A DNA stretch of 64,000 nt, taken from Isoetes taiwanensis. Its lineage: Eukaryota > Streptophyta > Lycopodiopsida > Isoetales > Isoetaceae. Below are positions 34,915 through 47,660 of this stretch, one piece after another. The notes beneath the pieces are model-generated. The model ran no database searches. It saw nothing but the letters and a program-made list of their open reading frames with translations, and was not told where the DNA came from. The stretch covers positions 3,008,001 through 3,072,000 of the forward strand of contig JAJEKV010000073.1 in the NCBI GenBank assembly GCA_021234155.1, written 5' to 3'. The translations under genes and the position numbers were made by a program. Numbering within the stretch: the stretch's first letter is position 1; every line of letters starts with the position of its first letter.

Positions 34915-36880
34915 CACTTTCTGCCACTCTAACAATGCACAGATTCAAGGCTCGTGATGATGGATCACATATGCATGTATTCTCTTGCGAAGTATCATGT
35001 TACAATCAACAAGTGTTCCTGGAAGGTTTGGATAGATATGTCTACCATCTTTATTTTATTACATGTACCTGATATTGCCTCACGTGCAAGAGGTTACTCA
35101 TGTACAATATCGTCGGACCCTGCAACCTGTCCCATGCTGGTTGCAAGGCCCTTGTGCTCAGAATTGCTAAAGACAATAAAGTAGAAGAAAGCCATTTTAT
35201 GAACTACGCTATCTAGTATATGTCATAAGTACGCCTGGTTTGAGTTTGGCAGCAATGAAACACAAAGTTTTCGATTTTGATCATTTTGACCTCATTTTCT
35301 CGTTTTCTTATCTCAAGCTCTATAAGAGTGCAATCATCATGCGGTGAAGATTGCCATGCACACTCTTCCTGTATTGCAATGTTGGTTTATTGCTAAATTT
35401 TGATTTATCAGTATCTTGACCATTGGTTACGGGAATAATTTAAAATATGCTGAGGATCAAGCAATTTGAGCCATCCTCTTGGGATCCCTAATCTCAAAAT
35501 ACCAAATGTCTAATAATACATTGGGTTGTTATGAAAAATGAAAAATGCTTAATTATTGGCCTTGGATCAAGTTTGAATAATGTGGATGCATAGATATATG
35601 AATACGTGGTCCCAAATGAATAATTGTTTTACAATAAATACTCTATGATTGGCAAATACAGGAGAATTTGCAAAGAAATATGTAATAATACAAATACATC
35701 AAATTTATACAGAATAATATACAAATACATGTTGAAATTGAATACCTCATTAGCACTATAATATATGGTTGCCAAAAAAATATGGATTTTGCATATTACA
35801 CAATCAGATCTGTGCTCTCCAAGAGTCGAACCTGGATTTGAATCAGAGAGCAAAGGGAGGGGTGAGAGCATATCTTATGGTCCTGGGCTTATGTCCATAG
35901 TGCACCATACCTTCTGGTCCTGAGCTTATGTCCATGGTGCACCTGAAATTGTTGCATATATAAATATAAAACCTAAAAATGCAACAACTTATATTAATCT
36001 AGAACTAATAAAATTCGATCCTAAAATCATATGCCATGTTGTTGTCTAAAAACCCTCTTAAAGCTTTACAGAGCACTAGAAAAAAGAGATGTAGAATCTG
36101 TGCAAAATATGGTAACCCAAATAGCTTTTGATGCCCATGTTAACAGGCATTTAATCCGCCATATATGTGTGCCGTCTTATTGCAGAAGAAAAGTGCCCTT
36201 CTAAAAAGGAGTCTTGGGTCTATATCTGCATTGTAAAACATGATATCCATGAATATTGTGATAGGATTGCACAAATGCCATGCACTCTGGCGCCAGCAAC
36301 CACCATCAAGCCGAGCATGAAAATTCCTGCAAGCAGCTTCAATTTAACTTGCAAGCATTTATTCTAGAACTAAAGGCCGGTTCTTGCACTGTACAATATG
36401 CAATCTGCCAACGCTTACAATATACAATCTGCCAATGCTTGCAACAGAAGCAACCAAGAAACGCAGGGCCAATATTTACCTGAAGAAACGCAGGGCCATT
36501 CTAAAACAAATTCATAGAATGCAACAAAAAAATAATAATGGGGGAACTGCATGCCTTAATATTGATGCCATCAGTACTGCCCAGGGCGTACCAAAAATTG
36601 CATGCCTAGTAAACCCAACCGAAGAGCTTCAGTGGCATATCCCTGCTGGATTTCTAAAAAGTGAAAGAAACTAGGGTTAAAAGTAGAAGGCATGTGATTT
36701 TCTCCGAGTGCTCTGCAAGCTTCTCAGCATTGCACCATTGTCAAAGGTAAATGTAACTCCACAAATATAGGGGAATCCTCAAATTTCAAAGTATCAATCC
36801 GTAGTATCCCAAATATACCCCAAATATACGTGTTTATATACGATATGATTCTCGACAAAATATTGCTTAGACTAGTAACT
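34915..36880. other. Non-coding AT-rich sequence
   Basis: No domain found. A local duplication (TATGGTCCTGGGCTTATGTC and TCTGGTCCTGAGCTTATGTC) lies at about 35875-35945, and ACAATATGCAATCTGCCAA and TACAATCTGCCAATGCTTGC recur at 36390-36440. Confidence 0.4.
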
Positions 36881-36889
36881 CTATCAACA

Positions 36890-37100
36890 AAAAATCTCTA
36901 TAACAAGGAGGGGTTGATCACACGTGTCAGATGAATCAATATAAATAATAATAACTTTCTCAAAAAAGATATTATTAAAACTTCTTAACGTCCTAGAGTA
37001 AAAGAGGAAATAAAAAAGGCCGGGAGGGTGGGTGTGCCCAATACTACTATACTGCTGTGAGAAGAACACCGAGTGACCGAATATATATTGCTCATCCTCT
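36890..37100 (-). repeat. Partial structured repeat, inverted to the 37.6-kb copy
   Basis: GGGGTTGATCACACGTGTCA near 36907 and ACTGCTGTGAGAAGA near 37049 match, in the same orientation, the 16.2-kb copy, and in inverted orientation the 37.63-kb region (TCTTCTCACAGCAG). It is a truncated copy. Confidence 0.55.
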
Positions 37101-37559
37101 TCCAAGAATCCTATGGTGTGGATTGATCTGCATTATTTTCTATCTGTGGAATTGCGCATTTCCCTTGGAAGACCTTAATCACATCTATCTTTCTTTTTCT
37201 TCTGGGCTTGTTGCTGATTTTGGCTATTTGAGCTTGTCTCCCCATCTCTATCGCCAATTGAAGGTTTGATAAGGAAGAATACCACCACAATACTGCTTCT
37301 AGTAGCTACTACAATCTAAATCGGATCCTAATGTACTATAGTAACTTTTTCCAGAAGGTAGCCCCAAATGAAGAGAGCAATACCACCCAATATGACGATA
37401 GGAATCAAATTGCGTTGTGTCTGATCTGATCTCAAAATAAAGACTTAATTCAAGTAAGAAAGCAATACTATCGAATATTGCTTCCAAAACAAGAAGTAAA
37501 CCAAAGTGAACTGAGATGAGTCCGATATAGCAAGGTGGCACATACACGGTAAATGCATG

Positions 37560-38460
37560 CGATTCGACACCGTCGGATCGCCATTTTGGGGAGAGACGAG
37601 GCTATATATACGTTGTTAGACTCTTTCTCCATTATCGGCATCTTCTCACAGCAGTTTTTTGGTCTCGGTTCCCTCCCTTCCCACCCTAAGTTGTTTACAT
37701 TCATGTTTTTTTATTTTTCATGATTCTATATCGCGTGGCTCGCGTGACCAGCCCCTCTGTATTTGAGAGGTCATGTTGTTTTTATGATGTTCCTTTTTTT
37801 ATTCTTGAAGTATTTATCATTTCTCGTGTGGCACGCGTGTATAGCCCCTCTGTGTTTGAGAGGTTATGTGGTTTTGCTGTATGATGTTATATCGTGTGGC
37901 TCGCGTGACCAGCCCCTTCTATTATTGAAGGATTATGATTTGTTATGAACCAGCCTCCGTGGGGGGTTTCGCCGAGTCGGCGTGATGGCTTATATTTTTG
38001 AGTTACGTGCTTCTTTTTACGTTGTTTCTTTCCAGGCCATCTCATCCAACTGTGGGGAACTCGAACTTTTTTGAGTTACTTCCCTCTTATTCTATTCTAA
38101 TGTCTAATGCATTTCGTTCATTTTCTTTAAGTTTTTTCAGGTGATCATGGCCATTTGTTTCTTTATTATGGCTCTCGTGTTGGGTTCGAGAGAAATCGTC
38201 TTATTTGCAACCTCCATCTTGTGCTTCCTCGACTTTTTCATCAATGATCTCCACTTTGATGGCCCGGGCTTTTCCTTTGGAGCCATCGGGCGAAGGTTTA
38301 TCATTAGGGTTTTCCTCGAAAACCCGAAAGGGCGGAGTTTTTCATCCCGGTGATAAACTTTCGCACGTTGCCTCCTATTTGCCTTTCTTATTTTACGCCA
38401 TCTTAAAGGGGCTTGGGTTGTTCCTATGGCAGGTCCCCTTTATTATTATTAGTGGGTAGT
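37560..38460 (+). repeat. Structured repeat with three hairpin units and a stem-loop
   Basis: From 37600 the order is: a TATATATA motif, TCTTCTCACAGCAG, a CCCTCCCTTCCCACCC tract, three units of about 80 bp each holding GTGGCTCGCGTGACCAGCCC followed by a CCTCT...AGAGG-type hairpin (37728, 37823, 37890), a GC-rich segment (GGGGGGTTTCGCCGAGTCGG), the conserved stem-loop at 38290-38364 and the end AGTGGGTAGTC after an ATT run (about 38445-38462). The minus-strand copy at 15838-16265 shares this order. No ORF, so it is non-autonomous; class unknown. Confidence 0.65.
38290..38364 (+). other. Conserved stem-loop element
   Basis: Arms GCGAAGGTTTATCAT and GTGATAAACTTTCGC pair over 15 bp with two G-U wobbles. 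Between them GGTTTT-CCTCG-AAAACC forms the inner hairpin. Relative to the 15.9-kb copy, the outer pair CTTATCAC/GTGATAAG has become TTTATCAT/GTGATAAA, which keeps pairing. Confidence 0.75.
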
Positions 38461-38469
38461 CAGACCAAA

Positions 38470-39200
38470 TTGGTATGGTAATTTAAGTATAAAATTGAAT
38501 CATCTAACAAAAAATGGGCCTATGAGCCACCTTGAGGAAATTAGAAAATCTCTTCACTGGATGCTTAATTTTGCAAAATTATTGCTGCTATGGAAAGATA
38601 TAGCTAGGAACTATCAAAATATGCCAGAATCATTTGTTCTTGCCCTGGGTTGTAAACTCTAAAGCCCTAGAGAGATAAAGATAGCAAGGTTCTATGTGGG
38701 GAGAGGGGGAGAGAGGGAGGGAGAGAGAGAGGCATTGGCCACATGATTGATGAGAGATCATGTAAGAGATAAAATGGGAGGAGAGATCATGAGAGAGATG
38801 CGAGAGTCCACTAAGTGGATTCTCGCATTAAGAGATAATTCGCATCAAACTGTTGTTAGGGGAATTTCCATTAATTCAATGGCCGTTAAGGACAACGGCC
38901 CATAAATTTTTTAAGAGAAGTTTTGGAGGCCAGAAATTTCGACCTTAATTCTGGCCCCTGTTCAAGGTGAGCAGGCTCCAAGAATTGAAGATCCAAATTC
39001 TTCCCTCCAAGCATTGTAATCACAACCATTTGCAATCCTGTAAGTAGTTGGTTTTTTTCACTTGAATTTATAGAATTATTTAGTAATAGCCACTCTGTTA
39101 TCGGGTTGGTGAGTTCATTCTTGCTTCATAAATCAGATTGTACAGGCTCAAGATCATGATAAAGCCAACCGGATCTTCTTTGCCAGTTGTTGCGGAGCCT
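38470..39200. other. Non-coding
   Basis: Purine-rich GAGAGAGG tract at 38700-38735; otherwise nothing recognised. Confidence 0.4.
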
Positions 39201-39214
39201 TTCCTTTCCCTAAG

Positions 39215-39890
39215 GACCGAAAAAATGGCTCCAAGAAGGAGCAACAGGATGACTATCTGTTGCAATATTGAGATAAATTCCGAGCCTTCCAGATTTTCGA
39301 ATTGCAATCTCAGGGGGAGGAAGCAGAAGAGAAATTACCTGAGGTACAATTCGAGCTCCTTCCAAATGATTTGGCGATGGTTGTGCACGAAAGCAGTTTT
39401 GTTGCTCTTAACTGGGCCAGAAAGAGGGAAACGCCTGTAGATTGGTTGGACAATGCAATTTCTACCATGCTTGCATTGATGAAGGAATACAAGGTTCTGG
39501 TGACATTTTCTTGTAATTTCTTCAAGCTCCTCCAGTGAGAGTTCGGCTATGACAGTTGCAGCAAGTTTCTGCTCCAACAGCCTAATTGTAGAGTCGACCA
39601 AAGTTGAAGAGCTCCCTCCATGCTAATGTAAGCCAGAGGATTATTCTCGGCTATTAGACAATGGGTGATGTGATTGTTGAGCCCGAACTAGTTGCATGGA
39701 CTGAGCAAGCTCCCTTCAAACAGAGAGCACATGTAGAGCTTATGCATGTCAAGCATCATGGAGGTGGTGCCTTTGGGAGGTTAAAATTCAAAGAGTTGAA
39801 TGTGAGAACTACCCTACCTGACGTCTTCTTCGGCTTCCTTTTTTTGAAAACCTGCTTCCTTCCGGATTATTTTCTTTTTTTTTATTGTTC
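39215..39890 (+). pseudogene. Degraded plus-strand ORFs, unknown
   Basis: A broken frame reads KKEQQDDYLLQY, stop, DKFRAFQIFELQSQGEEAEE, then VQFELLPNDLAMVVHESSFV and ARKRETPVDWLDNAIST; a second frame from 39661 reads MGDVIVEPELVAWTEQAPFK. The look is of a retroelement gag or a lost host exon. No motif allows a choice. Confidence 0.2.
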
Positions 39891-39899
39891 TTAGTTTTT

Positions 39900-40830
39900 T
39901 CTTCCCTTTTTTTTTGGTAACATGTATGACATAAGACTGCCAAATGGCTTTTGTCATCAGACCATCGAAAAATGGTCTTTTTGTAATGCCATACTTGTTA
40001 ACCTTGCTCAAATATGTACTCTTACTTATATCTTCTTTTCTTCCTAATGGCTTTGTAAATATATTTCTAACAGGTTTGAAAACTGACTCAAGTTTGCTGG
40101 AAAGAAAGATTCAAGTTGGCATATAAAGCTTTGCCATGGGTTTTCAGATTAACCTATTCACAAAGCACATAAAAAAAAATCCATTCACAAAACACAGTCA
40201 TAACATGTTCACACAATACAGCAAAAACCTGTGAACTGATTTGTAATCTGTTATGCGAATCCATTGTCTCACATTCAATATGCAATCAGTTAATGTTATG
40301 TAAACGCAAATGCATATAAACTGTATTCGATTTCATTGTCATACTTTACTCAAAAACTTGAGCATTGTGTTACAGCCAATTTGACTTCCATTGACCAAAA
40401 TTTGACTTTGTGTCAAATGCTTACATTTCCAACACAATTTAGCTAACTTCAATGAAATTTTCAAATACAGATCCAAAGAATAATCTATATTTAGATCATA
40501 AGAATTTCTGCAATTACATAACTGTTTTGGATGAGAGATTGAATTGAATTCTAGCAACTTTTTCCACAAATGGAAAAGCTTCACACATTGACATTTTATA
40601 ATGTGAAAAATGAAAGAATTTAAATTGCTAAATGAATCAAATAATCAAACCTGCGACTAGGGTCTAAGAAACTTGACTAGATTGTCCTCGACATTTCTAG
40701 TGCACTTTAGAGGATATACTTCCGTGGCTATATGTTCGATGACAAGATATTCATCTAAAGGCACTAAATTTTCAGTCCAAAAAGGCCTCACACTATTGCA
40801 ATTCGATAAAAGAAAAGAAGAATTAGCCAA
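39900..40830. other. Non-coding AT-rich sequence
   Basis: No motif recognised on either strand. Confidence 0.4.
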
Positions 40831-40831
40831 G

Positions 40832-43800
40832 GTGAGAATAGAATAGAATATGATTTTATCGTCCACGGAGACCAACTGGCCTATGGGACCCAAGTACAAA
40901 GAGAGAGAGCAGCAGTATTATTACTACGGGATTAAAAACCCCCCCAGAAGGGTTTTGGGAGGAAAAACCTTAGTAGCAATAAGGATGCCGACATACCGCT
41001 GATTATATACATAATCACAAGTACGGTGAGAGGTTAATGCCGGACGAGGGGGCATAAGCGAGTCCGGCGTATCCATTACCTCCGGAGGTGCGATCCCAAC
41101 AAGCCTACAGGAGGCCGTGCTCATTAGCTCATGCAAGGCGATGGGGCACAACTAACCAGAGCATACCGAGCCCGGATATGTTAAATGCGGACAGCACGGA
41201 GGGCGTGACTTTCATCCTCAATGGCGCCCTGTTGACAGCATTGACAGACTCTGTCCTCACGCGGCTCCCGAATCCATCTCCCTGTCTCAATGCGGAGGTG
41301 GTGTGCACCTGTGCGAATGGAAGCAATCACCCTGCGCTTTTTCATGGGTAGATGGGTGCACAGGTAGTGGTGTGGGCCCCTCGTGAGCGGGTAAGAGCAT
41401 GTTAGGGTCTACATGTTTTGGAAACTACCTGGAAAATACTCTGGGTAGTCAAAGATGATGATATATTTAAGTTCTTAACATCTTCTTGACATCACAAAGT
41501 ACCTTGCAACATGTATGTACTACTACTCTTGAACATAACACAATTTCTTTTAGTCAATCTTGTAGTCTAGGTACTTTAAAATACAATTATGTACTTGCAC
41601 AGAAGTACACAGAAAAGTACCTTTTTGGTAATTTTTTATGTAGGCCCTATCATGCTTTCACCCGAGCATGGGATTAACCTGCTGTCGATAATTTGCCACC
41701 TTGACATGTGACGGGGGGCCTGCGATCCCAAAGCTTGGCCATGAAGCAAGCATCCAAATCTTGCTTCAAGGCGGTAGCGTTCCTTCGGTGTATGCTTGGT
41801 CCACATCGTGTGCCTGCACATTCCATAGCGAGAACCACCGGGCTTGCTTGTCTTTCCAGCGAGCTTTGAGGTTTTGCGGGCCCATCGCCCTTTGCCAAAG
41901 CAAGGTTGGGCAGCCGGGCTTCATCCATAGCCCCCACCTTCCGGAAGTAAATAATGTGACGCGTTCAGTAGAGCCCCCTCAGTAATGGAAGGAAGCTTTG
42001 TCTCTGGAGCAAGATCTGATATGGGGACCGTGGATTTCACTCCCGGTGCGGGCCAAGAAGGCCTACATACACCGCTCTAGATCGTTCCAAGTGGTGAGGG
42101 ATATCGGCCCCCACACTTCTGCCCCATAGAGGGAGGACCCGGTTCAACCAAGGCCCACGAACAAGTGTGCACGGTGACCCCATGCATCATCTGACGCCTT
42201 GTGATTTGTTGTTTTGCATTGCATCTGAGGGCTTTCCGACTGCGGTGACCCGTAAACGATGGATGCATCCCGGTGTGTGGTAGTAGAAAACTCAATGCCC
42301 AAATACTTATAAGGCGAGCCACCTCCACTACCGCCCCGGTGGTAAGTGAATGAGGGAAGGCGTGGGTGCTTGGATGATGATGGGACCAGAAGCACCCTTG
42401 TCTTGGCCAAGTTAACTCTCATGTCGATGTAAATTGGCGGAAAGTGTCCAAAGCATCCGGTGGCGTTGCATGTCCCTCCGGGGTATATGCGAGCAGGTCA
42501 ACATCATCGGCATATATGAGTTGCGGATTATGTGGTGCATCAAGCGGCGCCTCCCCGTGCTTTCTGGCCTAGCCATTCTTCTAGCCTGGTCAATGTACAA
42601 GAGCGTCGGTGATAGAGGGCAGCCATGGCGCACCCCAATGCTACTAACAACGGGCTCCCCGACGGTGTGAGACGGCCGGAGCAAGCCTCATTATAGTCTC
42701 AGTATATAGCATTCACGCAAGTCGTGGGGGTCCCTAGTCGTCTCAATCTATCCCACAACTTATCGAGGTAAGCGTGTCAAAAGCCTTTGCGAAATCCACA
42801 AAACAGCGATGCATTTCAAGGTCGATTCCGGCTATCCTCTATGAGTGTTCGCAGAGTGAAGATATGGTCAATAGTAGAATGCCGGGCGGAAGCCACACTG
42901 CGAGAGCCGCACTTCTCCATCCTCTGCCCAAAGTGTCAATCGCCGCTCAAGAATCGGCAAGCAACTTGGCAAAGACGAAGCTCGACCATAATGGTACGAT
43001 AGTAGTTGGTCGTGGGGGTCCCCGCTTTGTATATGGGCACAACTCTACTAGTAGTCCGGTCGGGGGGGAAGCCTTCTTGCAATGCCTCGTTGAAGAGTCT
43101 TTGTGAGAACCGGCACCATTGGGGGCCCTACCACTTGAGAAGCCTTCCGCGGCCGCATACCATCCAAATCTGCCGCCTTCCCGTTAGCGGCGTTAGGCGC
43201 TATGTGCCCATTATGACATCCCTTAATGACGAGTGCTAGGGCCCGGTTCAATGGAGGTGCGGTGCCCGGCTTCCCATTGGGTCATACACCGCCGCAAGTA
43301 TCTCACCCATTGTTCCGGTAATATTTCTCGTGGTGGGTGCGCGGGGCTTACTCAAGACCTTTCTCCGTAAGGCCCTAGGGTGGCGGCCTAGAAGACCAAA
43401 CATCTGTTCTTTGGTGCTGCAAGGTACACGCTTTCTTGGTCTTGAGGAAGGAGGGTATTGACGGGACGGGCTCTTGGCCGAATGGTGGGGTCCAAGACTT
43501 TGGCGGAGCCATCGTTTCAACTCCCGACATTCGTCATCGAACCGGTGATTGCGAGGGAAGGTGATTGCAGCCCCCGTGGATCGTCGCTGGCCTCTCCCAA
43601 AGCATCGGCCCCTACCCCTCGAAGGAGCTGGTTCATTTGGCCGCCTATTTGTTGAAGTTGGGGAGTTGCAAGACAGCCTCGCAAGAGCTCATGCTCAAGC
43701 ATCCTCGCATAGAGACCGCCGCACGATCATAGTCGAGGGCGTAACCGTGGTACATGGGGTATTGGGGCAATGGGTGCTCGGTTGGCTGCCAATCTATCTG

Positions 43801-45240
43801 CAGAACAGGGGCTGATGGTGGGAGTCTACTTCCTCATCCGGCCATACCGTCCGATCTTGAAACGCAGTGATCAAGTGTAGGCATTGCTTTCGTGCTAGCT
43901 ACGCGTAATCCACCACACCGGTGCCGCCCCACGGTTCTCGTCTACAAGTGAAGGCGGTACCGGAGGGGCGGCCGCGTGCGACCATTGCAAATGACCGGGT
44001 CAAAGATACTGCCAAAGAACATGACATCGCGGCCATACCGTGTAACTGCCGTCATCGGCGCCCTTGGCCAAAACCGTCTCTGCGGGGGTCCATTTGCAAC
44101 ACATCCTCAGCTAGAGGTGCGAATTTTGGGATCTCGCTCTATCCACGTGCGGCATTGAAGTCTCCAAGCAACATGACCTTGCCCAATTGTAAAGACTGGC
44201 TTGTATGTCATCATATAGATCGACATAGGGCTCTGCCTGTCCACATCCAAGTCGCGTGTGGTAAAAGTTGCTCTCGGCATGTGGGAAGTAGCAAGCCGCC
44301 ACAAAGAGAGGGCTGCCATCAACTCTTACGCACTTTCGCACCCACAGTGTATCTGTTGTGCCAATACGCCTTGCAGGGGAGACCGATTGGGCCAAAGGCT
44401 GCCGGTAGTAACACGCCAATTCCTCCCGTGTCCTCGTTTCGGTGCACTCATTGAAGGCTCGATGATGGCCGGTATCCCTGGCAAATCGGGTAGCCTTGTG
44501 ACCCAAAGATGTTCCCATGTTTCCATGAGGAAGATAAGGTCCATGTCCATGGCGGCGGAATTGAGATCGTCCCCTACGCCATGGAAAGCCCGCGGCAATT
44601 CCGAGGATACCATGGCGAGGCACGATCCCTATTTAGTGGCATGCACGCCACTTCAGGTCGGTGGTAGTGGTGGTCCCGGGGAGCGGAAGATGTGGATGCC
44701 CGGCGGCTGGGCCCCCTCGGAGGGACTCGAGGGGGGAGTGCACATCCCCGTTTGGGCGCACGAATTCCCGCATCCTTCCCGGACCAGCCCGCTGCCCCTC
44801 CATGTCTGCAAGCGATCCACGACTTTAGCCAGCTCGCCCCCGGGTCTCTTTTTTGTCTTTGGGGTCAAGTCGGTCCAGCGTCTGAGCCGTCCCCTTCAAC
44901 TTTCTACGGCCTTGGGATGGCCACCCGGGCATGCAGCTCTCAAGCGGTGGAAGATGACCACCGGGCGTCGGTGGCTGAATTCCATGCGACTTCGCCTTTC
45001 CAATGGTCGCAGGTCTTTGGGAATATCATCCGGTCTAAGATCGGTGGTGCGAGCTCGGGAAGTGAGATGTTCTCCCGACTCCTCAGGTCGGGCCTCGCAC
45101 TACCACATTCGCGGCTCCTGCGTCTCTGTTCTGGAGTTCTGGGGGGGCGCACCAGGTGTTGGTTGAGGTGGGTGAGGCATAAGTCAGGGCCGGCGCGGGG
45201 GGTGGTGGCGGCGGCGTGATCCGATGTGTCCATGACATGT
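40832..45240 (-). mobile_element. GC-rich, nearly full-length LINE with many frameshifts
   Basis: Minus strand: a start-like MDTSDHAAATTPRAGPD at about 45235, a proline/arginine-rich region, endonuclease pieces (MDMDLIFLMETWEHLW near 44540; FVAACYFPHAESNFYHTRLG near 44300, then GKVMLLGDFNAA in another frame), RT blocks (VSSIGVRHGCPLSPTLLYID near 42640; a YADD-like DNA block near 42510), thumb, and C-terminal FGSRVRTE/LRMKVTP zinc region near 41240. A 3' UTR with the stem-loop (40980-40920), the GGTCTCCGTGGACG block (40860) and a TAGAA-type tail (40832-40851, as seen on plus) close it. GC content is far above the surroundings. Coding similarity hops frames often but stop codons within frames are few. 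Confidence 0.85.
40920..40980 (-). other. LINE 3' UTR stem-loop element
   Basis: Arms ATTACTAC (40920-40927) and GTAGCAAT (40973-40980) pair over 8 bp with one wobble; the inner hairpin on the minus strand is GGTTTT-TCCTCCC-AAAACC. Confidence 0.7.
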
Positions 45241-45341
45241 GTTCCAGTTGGCGGAGAGAAGTGCGACATCAAAAGAAATGGAGAGTTTAGTAAGGAGGCA
45301 TGGCTATTTTTCAAAATCATTGGCCATCTAGTTCTTAGACG

Positions 45342-45451
<110 letters not shown>

Positions 45452-45454
45452 AAT

Positions 45455-46600
45455 AGAATATGGCTAAGACGAAAGTGATAGTGTTTGGTGCCAACAAGGT
45501 GGATAAATTTGCCTTCTTCTATAAAGAAGATAAGCTAGACATTGTGGATAGCTATAAATGTCTAGGTCTAATAGTGGACAAAAGTCCCAGCTGGAATAGG
45601 CTTGAAAGCTTTATATGCCATGCAGCGTAAGTGTCATCAAGCAGAAATATGGGATTTCAGGAAGATGCTTTTTATTTCCTTGCTATAAACAGTAGTACTA
45701 TATGGCTGTGAAGTGTGGGGTCAGGATTATCCGCAGAAAGCTGGAAAAAGATTGAGAAGGTACAAAAGAAATTTTTTCATGCAGAATTGGGCACTAAAAT
45801 ACAAACACCTTACGATATGATGCTAGTGGAGTGCGGGATGCTACCCCTGGAACTTGAAGCCCTAATCAGACTCTTGGTATATTTGCAAAAGATACAGACG
45901 CACGCAGAACACGCTTGCTTGCCTTATTTGGCTCTTGAAAGCAGTCAAGGGAGAGGGTGGTATGCTGATATTGTGCTTTGGCTCAAAAAATGGGGGATGA
46001 ATATTGCGGACTTAGAGTCCAAGAAGGATAATATCAAAGGTTGGGTTAGATGGCATGCTATCCGCAAAATGTGGAGTGTACCTGAAGTAAAAAAAAAAGA
46101 GCATTACAGATCTGTCATGAACCCTGGGTTACGAGAAGCTGAATATTTAAAAGTTGGATTATCGGTAAAGCTTAGACATATGATAAGCAGGATGAGGCTC
46201 AGCTCGCATCACTTGGGGGTAGAGATTGGACGTTGGGCAAGAATACCACATACATTGAGACATTGTAAAGTGTGTGGATCATCTGAAGTGGAGGACGAGG
46301 TACATGTAATTTTGAGATGCCCGGCATATCAGTACATACGCACGAAGTTTGGTATACATGTAACAGATTTAGTGGGCTTCTTTGACTTATCTCCAGCTAC
46401 AATCGGACGGTTTCTAGTAGAAGTTATGCAAACTAGAGACAGCAATATCCAAAACTTTAAATCATTGGTGGGAGCTAGTGAGTTTGAGTATGAGGAAGGA
46501 AGGAAGGAAGGAAGGAGGAGAGCATTAATATGTTCTTGCCCGAAGACATATTAGATGATATTATATATGATGTTGAATATGTAAAATGAACTTCCCTAAC
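45455..46600 (+). mobile_element. LINE fragment: RT palm end, thumb, zinc knuckle
   Basis: The fragment begins KTKVIVFGANKVDKFAFFYK and DIVDSYKCLGLIVDKS (palm end), has one frameshift near 45640, then a 280-codon open frame: SAESWKKIEKVQKKFFHAEL, TPYDMMLVECGMLPLELEAL, LRHMISRMRLSSHHLGVEIG and the knuckle CKVCGSSEVEDEVHVILRCP. The C-terminal GRW...CxxC...H...C layout matches the LINEs at 20.5 and 54.9 kb. A GGAA run (46494-46518) falls near the end of the ORF. It is 5'-truncated and lacks the shared 3' UTR. Confidence 0.88.
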
Positions 46601-47079
46601 AATCTCAGTTTCTCAACTACCTTCAGTTCAATGAAATTATAGTTGTCCCCACAATCGATAAAAAACATGCACTTCATTGTCGCAACCCATCTGCAAGGAC
46701 TCATCTGCAAGCCCATCTAGTATAAAAATATATTTTAATCATGAAGCAGTATCTGTATACTAGTAGAAAATGCTACATTAGAATTCTCGAAAAGCAGTCT
46801 ACGAGCTATTTATATTCACGAAACTACAACGAAGTTGTCCATCCCTGTGAGCCTGATATCTTAGAGACCCTTGTGCCTAAAACCCTTGTTGCCCAAAATT
46901 TCTTTCTAGTGTTCATCTGGCAGTATATGGAAGTAGTCTCATGCTCTAAAGCTATCCTTATATTATAGGAGCTTGACGATCATCCCCACAGTGCTTGCCT
47001 CTTATCATGACCATTACATAATTCTTTCCACGTAAGATGCTCATTTCAAGCTGCATAAAGGTTTAGATAAATTTATCAG

Positions 47080-47660
47080 CCTCTTTGAAGGAAAATGTAA
47101 AGCTTCTAGCATTGTGTGAGTAGTTATTGCATACTCTTTGCACGATGCTGTCCCTCAATTTTCTTAGTTATGTCCTATATATTGGCTGCTTAAATGGATC
47201 ATTTCTCACAAAAATAATGCAACATGACATCTGACCAGCAACTCTAATTAAGAGATACAATGCTCTTCAAGCCAACATATCATGTAATCAAGTCAATATA
47301 TCGTGCTCGAATAGTCACGAAGTCTAGGTAAATCTGGAGAGTGTATTATTCAACTTCAATGACTCTTATCTGGCTTTTGTAGTGTGCTTTTTTTACCTTT
47401 TCCAAGCATTGGCATCCCAAAGCTTGCAAGGAATCATGTATTGAAATATTGCTTCAAGACAGTGTGATTTCATTATTCTGCAACTGTACATATCCTTGGT
47501 CCTAGACATTCCATCTGGGAAATCAACATGCATGTTTATCCTTCCAAGAAACTTTAAGGCTTTATGGATCCATGGCCAATGTGTAAGCCAGATTCTGTAG
47601 TCGGTTGTCTTCCATGTTTACCACCTTCGAGCAATAGAGTATATGCCCCGTCAAAGCAGC
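47080..47660 (-). mobile_element. Degraded LINE remnant, low confidence
   Basis: DNA such as ATCCCAAAGCTTGCAAGGAA (47412), TTGCTTCAAGACAGTG and GGTCCTAGACATTCCATCT resembles, in order, the thumb region of the minus-strand LINE at 41720-41830 (ATCCCAAAGCTTGGCCATGA, CTTGCTTCAAGGCGGTAG). Too many stops remain to read protein. An AACAAC microsatellite at 47735-47757 lies just outside. Confidence 0.35.

Noticed and set aside
44258-45219. Long plus-strand frames (302 and 175 codons) in the GC-rich block
   Set aside because: They lie opposite minus-strand LINE coding sequence; high GC removes stops from antisense frames. No domain on the plus strand.
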